From Clostridium sp. M62/1 (lineage in GTDB: Bacteria > Bacillota > Clostridia > Lachnospirales > Lachnospiraceae): DNA of 64,000 bases. A program made the translations under genes and the position numbers. The notes under the pieces are model-generated. The model saw only the letters and a program-made list of their open reading frames with translations. It ran no database searches and had not been told where the DNA came from. Of the stretch, positions 34,601-41,018 are shown piece by piece. Position 1 is the stretch's first letter. The number at the start of each line of letters is the position of its first letter. Location: NCBI RefSeq assembly GCF_020736365.1, contig NZ_CP085988.1, positions 2,486,001 through 2,550,000 of the forward strand, read 5' to 3'.

Positions 34601-35440
34601 CATCAGGGCCAGATCCATCAGGCAGACAAACTTGTCGCTTCTCCCTGCATACAGCTCCTCCCTGTCAGCCAGGTACTGTCTGTATGTATTCTCGATAGGC
34701 TCATTGTAATCGCCCTTTGTAAACTCCACATCCTTGAGCTCTGTCTGGAAGGTGGTGTGGCGGCAGTGATCGGACCAGTAGGTATCAAGCACGCGGATCT
34801 CTGTCACAGACGGATCGCGCTTCTCCTCATTCTTGAAGTAATTCTGAATGTGAAGGAAATCCTTGAAGGTCATAGCCAGGTTTAAGGACTCATAGAGGGA
34901 CTTAAGCTCCTCCTTCGGCATATCCATGAAGCCGGCAAAGATCTTTACATCCTCCGGCTGCTCGAATACGGCCACAAGGGTTTCCGGCTTCGGGTTGTTG
35001 TTTTCTCTGGAATCCACCGGGTTAATGCAGAGAGACTTGACGGCTGCCTTCTCCTCCTCTGTCAGAGTTCCGGATACCACATACGTTGTGGCGGATCGTA
35101 TGATCGGTTCTTCCTCCTCGCTTAAGAGCTTCACGCACTGTTCTGCGGAGTCCGCTCTCTGATCGAACTGACCGGGCAGATACTCTACTGTAAAAACGGT
35201 ATCTCCTTCGCCTGTCTCAAAGCTCTCCTCATATACATCATCCATCGGCGGCTCGGAAAAGATGGTAGAGAGAGCCTCCCTGTAGGCAGCCTCTGACACG
35301 TTCTCAATGTCATAGCGGATGAGAACTCTCACTCCGGTCACTGTCTTAATGCCCAGATAACTCTCGATCTCATCGCGAAGCTCCTTTGCCTTAACAGCAA
35401 ATTCTGGTCTTTTTTCCACAAAAATACGTCTTACGCTCAT
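31676..35440 (-). CDS. purL: Phosphoribosylformylglycinamidine synthase, single-chain, 1254 aa
   Basis: This enzyme makes FGAM from FGAR, glutamine and ATP in de novo purine synthesis. The AIRS-like synthase half has NETHNHPTEIEPFGGAATC and GRTGRDGIGGATGSSKV, with a second ATP/ADP site half around KDSMSGTFND. The C-terminal glutaminase carries MFPGGFSGGDEPDG, the nucleophile in LGVCNGFQALIKLG, and a histidine in VSHGEGRF. The single-chain form with about 1250 residues is the one used by Lachnospiraceae. AAGGAGG is near the ATG. It stands alone, behind a long structured leader. Confidence 0.97.
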   Translation of the reverse strand: MSVRRIFVEKRPEFAVKAKELRDEIESYLGIKTVTGVRVLIRYDIENVSEAAYREALSTIFSEPPMDDVYEESFETGEGDTVFTVEYLPGQFDQRADSAEQCVKLLSEEEEPIIRSATTYVVSGTLTEEEKAAVKSLCINPVDSRENNNPKPETLVAVFEQPEDVKIFAGFMDMPKEELKSLYESLNLAMTFKDFLHIQNYFKNEEKRDPSVTEIRVLDTYWSDHCRHTTFQTELKDVEFTKGDYNEPIENTYRQYLADREELYAGRSDKFVCLMDLALMAMKKLRKEGKLQDMEVSEEINACSIVVPVVIDGKEEEWLVNFKNETHNHPTEIEPFGGAATCLGGAIRDPLSGRTYVYQAMRVTGAADPTRPMSETMHGKLPQRRIVTDAAHGYSSYGNQIGLATGYVKEIYHPNYAAKRMEIGAVMAAAPRKNVIRETSDPGDVIILMGGRTGRDGIGGATGSSKVHTEESIEVCGAEVQKGNPPTERKLQRLFRRPEVSRLIKKCNDFGAGGVSVAIGELAAGLEIDLDKVPKKYAGLDGTEIAISESQERMAVVVDKKDVEQMMAYVAEENLEAVPVAVVTESPRLVMHWRGKTIVDISRAFLDTNGAHQEASVTVEVPTREGNVFERKEIGDVKEHWLKLLSGLNVCSQKGLVEMFDASIGAGSVFMPYGGKYQLTETQAMVAKLPVLEGKCDTVTMMSYGYDPYLSSWSPYHGAVYAVLDSVAKIAANGGDFKKIRFTFQEYFKRMTEDRTRWGTPFSALLGAYSAQMGFGLPSIGGKDSMSGTFNDEVHGEINVPPTLVSFAVDISDKQHVVTPEFKKAGSKIVVMKIEKDGYDLPVYSQVMDSYEKLYRDMEAGNIISAYAVEAGGIAEAVSKMAFGNKLGVKVEHNVDPRDFFAPGWGNIVCEVPDGKVGNLGITYTVIGEVTDRAAFEYGNVTISMDEALNAWTRTLEDVFATESGVEQKEVRTEIYNTDKVYICKNKVAKPRVFIPVFPGTNCEYDSAKAFERAGAEVITKIFRNRDAADIRDSVEVYKKAIAQSQIVMFPGGFSGGDEPDGSAKFFATTFRNAVLKEEIEKLLNERDGLILGVCNGFQALIKLGLLPEGRITELKSDSPTLAMNTIGRHISKMVNLKVVSNKSPWLREAELGGIYVNPVSHGEGRFVASSEWIEKLYANGQVATQYVDAEGRPTMDEAWNPNGSMMAIEGITSEDGRIYGKMAHSERIGDGVAVNIYGNQDIKIFESGVKYFQ

Positions 35441-35620
35441 AGGATCCTCCTTACAGATCTCGCCTTTTGTAATTGAACTGTTTTGTATTGCATCAAAGCG
35501 GAAAGCCCGCTTCTTTTTTCCATAAGTCCAGCCTCTGCGCCGGCGCTTTCGCGCTGCCGGAAGCTGCGCTGCCCCTGACCGCTCTTTATGCGGTTTCAGC
35601 CCGGACAGCCTTTTTCCTTC
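35441..35620 (-). promoter_or_regulatory. Structured 5' leader of purL
   Basis: About 180 bases separate the likely transcription start from purL. On the minus strand it can form CCGC/GCGG, a strong GNRA-capped hairpin (CCGGCAGCGCGAAAGCGC then CGG), and AAGCGG-GCTTT-CCGCTT close to the gene. It does not match the purine, ZTP or PRPP riboswitch consensus that I can recall. It may be an attenuator of unknown type. Confidence 0.4.
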
Positions 35621-35626
35621 CGCTTT

Positions 35627-35655
35627 ATCATAAACAAAAAATATAAATAAGTAAA
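35627..35655 (-). promoter_or_regulatory. Candidate purL promoter
   Basis: On the minus strand TTTACT (35655 to 35650) is followed after 17 bases by TATGAT (35632 to 35627), in a very AT-rich stretch. Confidence 0.55.
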
Positions 35656-35703
35656 ATTAATATATTTAATATATATTATAATTTTGACTAATTAATCAGA
35701 TTC

Positions 35704-35731
35704 TTGACTCTCTGCACCAATCTGCTATAAT
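35704..35731 (+). promoter_or_regulatory. Strong promoter ahead of the MATE gene leader
   Basis: TTGACT at 35704 and TATAAT at 35726 with a 16-base spacer match the housekeeping sigma consensus closely. Confidence 0.8.
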
Positions 35732-35737
35732 AAGGAT

Positions 35738-35873
35738 GCCTGTTCGTAGGTCATATTATTCCCAGGAAGCAGCGTGAATGAGGTGCAGGAAATACCCCCT
35801 GTGCATATTCATCCATAAATGGTAAGCCGGATAAGACAGCAGACTTATATATCTGTTCCTTATCCGGCTTTTA
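35738..35873 (+). promoter_or_regulatory. Structured leader with intrinsic terminator (candidate riboswitch or attenuator)
   Basis: From the likely start the leader forms a long hairpin, TGAAT and GTGCAGG pairing with CCTGTGC and ATTCA (35774 to 35811), then a 12-pair terminator, AAGCCGGATAAG (35824) with CTTATCCGGCTT (35859), followed by TTTA. The MATE gene begins 100 bases later. A terminator between a strong promoter and a transporter gene is the usual arrangement of a transcription-attenuating switch. The ligand is not recognised. Confidence 0.55.
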
Positions 35874-35975
35874 TCTGTGCGGAGGGGGATATGAAAGACT
35901 TTGCCGGTGTTCCTGGAAAGTGGTTTTCACAGCACGGGAGAATCCATTTTATTTACAGAAGGAGAATTAACAGAT

Positions 35976-37337
35976 ATGAAATCAACAGAAGCTTTCACAG
36001 AGGGACGCATTCTAAGTTCCCTGCTGCGCTTTGCAGTTCCCGTACTCTTCAGCCTGTTTCTGCAGGCGCTCTACGGCGGAGTTGACCTTCTGGTGGTGGG
36101 GCAGTTTGCCTCTACTTCTGATGTATCGGGAGTAGCCACGGGAAGCATGCTGCTTCAGACCGTCACGATGATCATTACGGGACTCTCCATGGGAATTACC
36201 ATATTAGTCGGCGAGAAGACGGGAATGAAAAAGCTCCAGGAGGCCGGGCAGGCTGTAGGAACCGGCATCTGCCTGTTTGCTGTCTTTGCCCTGGTGCTCA
36301 CTGCCGTCATGACCGGCGCGGCCGGACTTCTCGCCCGACTGATGCACGCTCCCCAGGAGGCCTATTCCCATACCTTATCCTATATCCGAATCTGCGGAGC
36401 CGGCTCTGTCTTCATCGTGTCCTACAATGTGCTGGGCGCTGTGTTCCGCGGAATCGGCGATTCCAAAACCCCTCTGATGACGGTTGCCATCGCATGTGTC
36501 ATCAACATTGCCGGAGATCTGCTGTTGGTAGCCGTGTTCCACATGGGCGCGGCGGGAGCTGCCCTGGCCACTGTGGCCGCCCAGGCTGCAAGTGTTGTCA
36601 TTTCCCTCTTTGTGATCCGTAAAAAAGGACTGCCTTTTCCCTTTTCACGAAGTTTCATCCGCTTCAGGAAGCATCTCATCCTGAAAGAGTTAAAGCTTGG
36701 AACACCTGTGGCCCTTCAGGAGCTTCTGGTCGGCTTTTCCTTTCTGGTAATCCAGACTGTAGTAAATTCTTTCGGGGTAACAGACTCCGCCGCCATCGGA
36801 GTCGGTGAAAAGGTATGCGTGTTTATTATGCTCGTCCCCTCCGCCTGTATGCAGTCCATGTCAGCCTTTACTGCGCAGAATATGGGAGCCGGGAAGCCAG
36901 AACGGGCAAAGCGGGCTCTCGGCTGCGGGATTTCAGTTTCCTTTGCGGCGGGGCTCATTATGGCCTGGCTGACCTTTTTCCACGGCGATCTGCTGGCTTC
37001 CGTTTTTTCAAAAGACGAAGCCGTTATCGCCGCTTCCCACAGCTATCTCATGGCCTACGCCATCGACTGCATGCTCACTCCGTTCCTGTTCTGCTTCACC
37101 GGCTATTACAACGGCTGTGAGAGAACTCTGTTCGTCATGATTCAGGGCCTCATCGGGGCCTTCCTTGTGAGGATTCCCCTTGTCCTCCTGACAAGCCGGA
37201 CAGCGGGAGTCACCCTGTTTCAGATCGGCCTTGCGACACCTTCCTCCACCGTTGTCCAGATCTGCCTGTGTCTGGCCATGTTTCTCTGGCTCAACCGGCA
37301 GGGAAAAGGCCGTCCTGCTCTGCACCCAGACGTTTAA
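35976..37337 (+). CDS. MATE-family efflux transporter, 453 aa
   Basis: Twelve hydrophobic segments and MATE blocks are visible: LRFAVPVLFSLFLQALYGGV with DLLVVGQFAS, VLGAVFRGIGDSKTPLM, and in the second half MQSMSAFTAQNMGAGKPERA. These proteins export drugs or metabolites with a Na+ or H+ gradient. ATG 35976 (MKSTEAFTEGRIL) is used, with AAGGAG 11 bases upstream; it is preceded by a small overlapping reading frame with a better ribosome site at 35891. A leader with a terminator suggests ligand-dependent expression. The last gene of the core segment before the ICE. Confidence 0.9.
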   Translation: MKSTEAFTEGRILSSLLRFAVPVLFSLFLQALYGGVDLLVVGQFASTSDVSGVATGSMLLQTVTMIITGLSMGITILVGEKTGMKKLQEAGQAVGTGICLFAVFALVLTAVMTGAAGLLARLMHAPQEAYSHTLSYIRICGAGSVFIVSYNVLGAVFRGIGDSKTPLMTVAIACVINIAGDLLLVAVFHMGAAGAALATVAAQAASVVISLFVIRKKGLPFPFSRSFIRFRKHLILKELKLGTPVALQELLVGFSFLVIQTVVNSFGVTDSAAIGVGEKVCVFIMLVPSACMQSMSAFTAQNMGAGKPERAKRALGCGISVSFAAGLIMAWLTFFHGDLLASVFSKDEAVIAASHSYLMAYAIDCMLTPFLFCFTGYYNGCERTLFVMIQGLIGAFLVRIPLVLLTSRTAGVTLFQIGLATPSSTVVQICLCLAMFLWLNRQGKGRPALHPDV

Positions 37338-37518
37338 ATTCCTGTTCGAAGGAGAGCTCAAACTGGACAGCTCTGTTTTTCTTCAGAAGCTCTCCCAGAT
37401 CCACATACCGGACACGGCTGTTTCCGTAGGTGAGCCAGTAAAAACGCAGGGACTCCGCACACATGACAGAAGTGTACACGGTGTAGTCAAAAGGCGTCAC
37501 CCCGGTATCACATAGTTA
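37291..37518 (-). pseudogene. 3' fragment of a gene cut by the ICE
   Basis: An open frame on the minus strand (CDTGVTPFDYTVYTSVMCAE, SLRFYWLTYGNSRVRYVDLG) ends after 75 codons and is preceded directly by the ICE end, where an in-frame TAA appears. There is no start codon with a ribosome site. The missing 5' part should lie beyond the right end of the ICE. Family not recognised. Its last codons overlap the end of the MATE gene on the other strand. Confidence 0.45.
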
Positions 37519-37534
37519 AAAATATTGGTGTCAT

Positions 37535-39037
37535 TTAATCAATTTTGCCGATAAAGCGGTAGAAGATTTCTACCTCCTGTTCCCGGCTTCCGTCCTCACC
37601 TTTGACCGCTTCATGGACAACGATTTTTTCAATCAGCGTATTCAAAAGTTCGGCGGTCAGTTCTGTTGGATTGACGCACTCTTTCATCAAGGCAATCCAT
37701 TTTTCTGCGTCTGCGGCGTTCTGGCTTTCAGTGGCGATAGCGGATTGAAGCTGTTCAATCTTTGTGTCCAGTTCAGCCTGTTCGCTCTGGTACTTCCCGG
37801 ACAGCATAGAGAAGTTGTATTCTGTGATACGCCCCGCCGCCCAGTCCTCATACATCCGGGCAAACAGGGTATCGACTTCGGCTTTCCGCTTCTCCGCTTT
37901 GTTCAACTCTGCGGCTTGCTTCTTTCTTGCGGCGGCCTGTCCCTTGTCATTGGCGTTTAACAGCCGCTTCAAGAGCCGTTCTTCATCATGCTGTACCAGC
38001 CCCGACCAGTATTGCAGACGGGAGAGGACATAGGCGTAAAGCACATCATAGCGGATATAATGCATGGAGCATTGGCGTGTGCCCTGTCCGTACTTGCTAC
38101 AATGATAATGGCCGTAAGGCTTGCTGTTCTGCCTGTTCTCCCCATAGGACAACGACCAGCCGCAATCCGAACATTTTACCAATCCGGAAAAAATCTGTGT
38201 TGTACCGTCCTTGCATTTTCTGCGGCGGTTTGCTATCTGCTCCTGTACCTGCCGGAAAACCTGTTCGCTGATAATCGGCTCCTGCGTGTTCTCCACCCGC
38301 ACCCATTCACTTTGGGGCTTGCGTATCCTCCGCTTGTTCTTAAAGGAAATGTTTGTTTCCCGGTAGTGGATGGTATGGCCGATATAGGTTTCGTCTTTCA
38401 TAATGCTCTTGACCTGCGCTATCGTCCATGCGTAGCTTTTTTCCTCTGGCGCACCCGCATAGATGTTTGCGAAAGTCCCGTCACGCTGGAAGTTGATAAA
38501 TCCCGGCGTGGGAACCTTTTCCGCAATCAGTATTCTTGTGATACTGGCCGCCCCTCTGCCATGAATGGCGAGGTCAAAAATCTTCTCCACTATCCAGCGG
38601 GTTTCCTCGTCGATTATCAGCTTGTTTTTGATTTCCGGGTGTTTCCTGTACCCGATGGGAGCATAAGCGCCGATACGCTGTCCTGTGGCAAACTTTGCTT
38701 TGAAAGCGGCCTTTACCTTGCGGCTTGTATCTTTCGCAAACCATTCATTGAACAGGTTTTTGAACGGGACAAAATCGGAAAGCCCTTTCTCTGTGTCCTC
38801 ATTCTCCGCAACGGCGATGTAGCGCACCCGTTTTTCCGGGAACAGAAATTCCAGATAGTAGTCCATCATCACATGTTCCCGCCCGAAACGGGAAAGGTCT
38901 TTCGTGACAATGCAGTTTACTTTTCCGGCTTCCACATCGTCCATCATGCGCTGAAAATCCGGGCGTTCAAAAGCTGACGTTAGATAACGATACTTTTGAA
39001 AACACTGGAAAATCAAGGTTTTTCGAGCGACGGACAA
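37535..39037 (-). pseudogene. Large serine recombinase lacking its catalytic N-terminus
   Basis: From FERPDFQRMMDDVEAGKVNC onward this is a TndX/TnpX-type integrase: VTKDLSRFGREH, the recombinase domain (AYAPIGYRKHPE), the zinc ribbon (LVKCSDCGWSLSYG, then C-x4-C) and a coiled coil near the C-terminus. Members normally begin about 65 residues earlier with the catalytic serine (Y-x-R-x-S). Here those residues are replaced by unrelated sequence (KTLIFQCFQKYRYLTSA), and no Y-R-S motif occurs upstream. The enzyme should be inactive, so the ICE cannot excise with it unless another integrase exists beyond the window. Confidence 0.8.
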
Positions 39038-39072
39038 GCAGGGTATTGTACTAAAAACTGAATACGACGCAG

Positions 39073-39122
39073 AAGCGGCGTTTCTTACTCTCTACATGGG
39101 AGAACAGGAACGCCGCTTTTTT
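39073..39122 (+). terminator. Rho-independent terminator
   Basis: AAGCGGCG (39073) pairs with CGCCGCTT (39111), with GTT/GAAC next to it, followed by six Ts. It would end a plus-strand gene whose upstream part is missing at the junction with the truncated recombinase. Confidence 0.7.
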
Positions 39123-39128
39123 ATGCCC

Positions 39129-39246
39129 TTTGTTACGCAGTAGGGGCAGAAAAAGCCTTGCTACAAGCGATTTTGCGGGCGCGTATCTGGCGCGGCAAGG
39201 GATTTATACCTTATCCCCCGAAACCGCGCTTCTACTGCGTAACAAA
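39129..39246. repeat. 15-bp perfect inverted repeat upstream of repA
   Basis: TTTGTTACGCAGTAG (39129) and CTACTGCGTAACAAA (39232) are exact complements 88 bases apart. The interior also contains CCTTGC and GCAAGG, so a cruciform or a long RNA hairpin is possible. It lies 26 bases before the repA start, suggesting control of repA or part of an origin. Confidence 0.65.
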
Positions 39247-39271
39247 TCCACAGCAAAAGGAGTGATTTACT

Positions 39272-40255
39272 ATGGCAGTTTTCAGAGTGGAACGGAACAA
39301 GGGCTACACCGTAATGAGCAACCACCACCTACGCAACAAGGAGCTTTCCTTAAAGGCAAAAGGGCTGTTGTCGCAAATGCTGTCACTCCCCGAAGATTGG
39401 GACTACACCTTGAAAGGCTTATCCCTTATCAACCGGGAGAAGATAGACGCTATCCGCGAAGCCATTAAGGAGCTTGAACGCGCCGGGTATATCGTTCGGT
39501 CAAGGGAGCGCGACGAGAAAGGACGCTTGCGGGGCGCGGACTATGTGATATTCGAGCAGCCGCAGCCGCCTACGCCGGATTTACCTACATTGGAAAATCC
39601 AACATTGGATAATCCAACGCAGGAAAAACCAACATTGGAAAAACCTACGTTGGAAAATCCAACGCAATTAAATAAAGATATACAAAGAACTGACTTACCA
39701 AAAAAAGAAAAATCAAATACAGATTTATCAAGTACCCATTCCATTCCTATCCTTTCCCCTAACCCCTCTCCTTGCAGAGAAGCGGCTACGCCGCCGGAAC
39801 GGAAAGGAACGGAAGCGGCAGCACAGAGCGCAGTTGATATATACCGGGAAATCATCAAGGACAATATCGACTACCACATTCTCAAACAGGACATGAAGTT
39901 TGACGGGGACAGGCTGGACGAGATTGTAGACCTCATGCTTGAAACCGTATGCACCGCCAGAAAGCGGGTACGGATTGCGGGGGACGACTACCCGGCAGAG
40001 CTTGTGAAATCTAAGTTTATGAAACTGGACGGCGAGCATATCCGCTTTGTGCTTGACTGTATGCGGGAGAACACAACGAAAATCCGCAACATCAAGCAAT
40101 ATCTGAAAGCAGCCCTTTTCAACGCCCCGTCCACTATCGGCAATTATTACACTTCCCTTGTCGCCCATGACATGGCAAGCGGCGCACTGTCACCGAAGAA
40201 GCCGCAGTACGGCGACCCGGACTATTATTCATTCAAACCGGGCGAAAGCCTGTAA
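39272..40255 (+). CDS. repA: RepA_N-type replication initiator with DUF6017 C-terminal domain, 327 aa
   Basis: The N-terminal winged helix reads VERNKGYTVMSNHHLRNKEL, then LKAKGLLSQMLSLPEDWDY, LREKIDAIREAIKEL-like and YVIFEQ, typical of RepA_N initiators. A linker of repeated PTLEN/PTQEK units (residues about 105 to 134) is encoded by 15-bp DNA repeats. The C-terminal DUF6017 domain starts near VDIYREIIKDNIDYHIL. RepA_N proteins bind repeats inside their own gene to start replication, so excised ICE circles may replicate. AGGAG nine bases before the ATG; first gene of the conjugation operon. Confidence 0.88.
   Translation: MAVFRVERNKGYTVMSNHHLRNKELSLKAKGLLSQMLSLPEDWDYTLKGLSLINREKIDAIREAIKELERAGYIVRSRERDEKGRLRGADYVIFEQPQPPTPDLPTLENPTLDNPTQEKPTLEKPTLENPTQLNKDIQRTDLPKKEKSNTDLSSTHSIPILSPNPSPCREAATPPERKGTEAAAQSAVDIYREIIKDNIDYHILKQDMKFDGDRLDEIVDLMLETVCTARKRVRIAGDDYPAELVKSKFMKLDGEHIRFVLDCMRENTTKIRNIKQYLKAALFNAPSTIGNYYTSLVAHDMASGALSPKKPQYGDPDYYSFKPGESL
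39584..39673 (+). repeat. Six 15-bp iterons inside the repA coding sequence
   Basis: Units start every 15 bases from 39584: CCTACATTGGAAAAT, CCAACATTGGATAAT, CCAACGCAGGAAAAA, CCAACATTGGAAAAA, CCTACGTTGGAAAAT, CCAACGCAATTAAAT. They encode the PTLEN-type linker. In RepA_N replicons such internal repeats form the origin. Confidence 0.8.
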
Positions 40256-40278
40256 AACAACAAAAGGAGGATTTTATT

Positions 40279-40500
40279 ATGGCACAGAAAATGACAGGAG
40301 CATTGGTATTTGACGAGCGCACCGACCGTTACGACATTCGCTTTGACTTAAACAGCTACTACGGGGGCTTGCATTGCGGTGAGTGCTTTGACGTATTCGT
40401 GCGGGGCAAGTGGAAGCCGACCCGGATTGAGTACGGCGACAACTGGTATCTTGTGGGTATCAGAGCCGAGGACTTGAACGGGCTGCGGGTGCGTATCTGA
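40279..40500 (+). CDS. DUF5348 family protein, 73 aa
   Basis: Small single-domain protein (LVFDERTDRYDIRFDLNSYY, GLHCGECFDVFVRGKW, DNWYLVGI) with the DUF5348 pattern, nearly always encoded after repA in Tn1549-type ICEs. Its role is unknown; the beta-rich fold suggests nucleic-acid or protein binding. AAAGGAGG is close before the ATG, and the gene lies 23 bases from repA. Confidence 0.85.
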   Translation: MAQKMTGALVFDERTDRYDIRFDLNSYYGGLHCGECFDVFVRGKWKPTRIEYGDNWYLVGIRAEDLNGLRVRI

Positions 40501-40541
40501 CCGCCGCCCCATAAAGAAACGCGAAAGGAGGACGCGAGGAA

Positions 40542-41018
40542 TTGCAGGACGAAGTAAACGAAAAGACCATAGCCCTTTACATCAAGACCGGGAAGCTGAC
40601 CGCCCAGACGCTCCAAAAGGCAATGAAAGCCATACTGTCAAAGGGCAAAAAGCAGCTTGCAAAACCGCCACAGGGAAAGCAGAGCTTAAAGCAGCTTATG
40701 AAGCAGAACGCGGGCGTTTCCAACATTGAGATTACCGAGGGCAATATCAAAGCCTTTGAGAGTACGGCGAAAAAGTACGGTATCGACTTTGCGCTGAAAA
40801 AGGACGCAACGGAAAGCCCGCCCCGCTATCTGGTTTTTTTCAAGGGGCGGGACGCGGACGTGCTGACCGCAGCCTTTAAGGAGTTTTCCGCAAAGAAGCT
40901 GACACAGGAGAAAAAGCCCTCTATCCGAAAGCTGCTCTCTACGCTCAAAGAAGCCGCACAGGGCAAGAACGCGGAACGGGCAAAGGTCAAGAACAAGGAC
41001 AGGGAGGTATCGCTATGA
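40542..41018 (+). CDS. pcfB: PcfB-like conjugation protein (DUF3801), 158 aa
   Basis: TTG start after GGAGGACGCGAGG. The first part TIALYIKTGKLTAQTLQKAM is typical for DUF3801/PcfB, followed by NIEITEGNIKAFESTAKKYG and RYLVFFKGRDADVLTAAF. PcfB is an accessory protein of the relaxosome and coupling protein in Gram-positive type IV secretion. Its stop overlaps the VirD4 start (ATGA), matching the pcfB-pcfC pairing. Confidence 0.88.
   Translation: MQDEVNEKTIALYIKTGKLTAQTLQKAMKAILSKGKKQLAKPPQGKQSLKQLMKQNAGVSNIEITEGNIKAFESTAKKYGIDFALKKDATESPPRYLVFFKGRDADVLTAAFKEFSAKKLTQEKKPSIRKLLSTLKEAAQGKNAERAKVKNKDREVSL

Noticed and set aside
34037..34885. Plus-strand frame of 282 codons opposite purL
   Set aside because: Shadow of purL.
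35738..35873. Cobalamin, lysine or guanidine riboswitch
   Set aside because: Short resemblances such as GAGGTGC occur, but the full consensus cores are not present.
35891..36085. 65-codon gene overlapping the start of the MATE gene
   Set aside because: It has a strong GGAGGGGG ribosome site, but its translation overlaps the first 110 bases of the MATE gene and shows no family. It could be a leader peptide; not enough evidence to list it as a gene.
37988..38977. Plus-strand reading frame of 329 codons opposite the truncated recombinase
   Set aside because: Antisense shadow; the minus-strand frame has integrase motifs.
39130..39468. Plus-strand frame of 112 codons overlapping the start of repA
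   Set aside because: It runs through the inverted repeat and into repA in another frame; no ribosome site or family.
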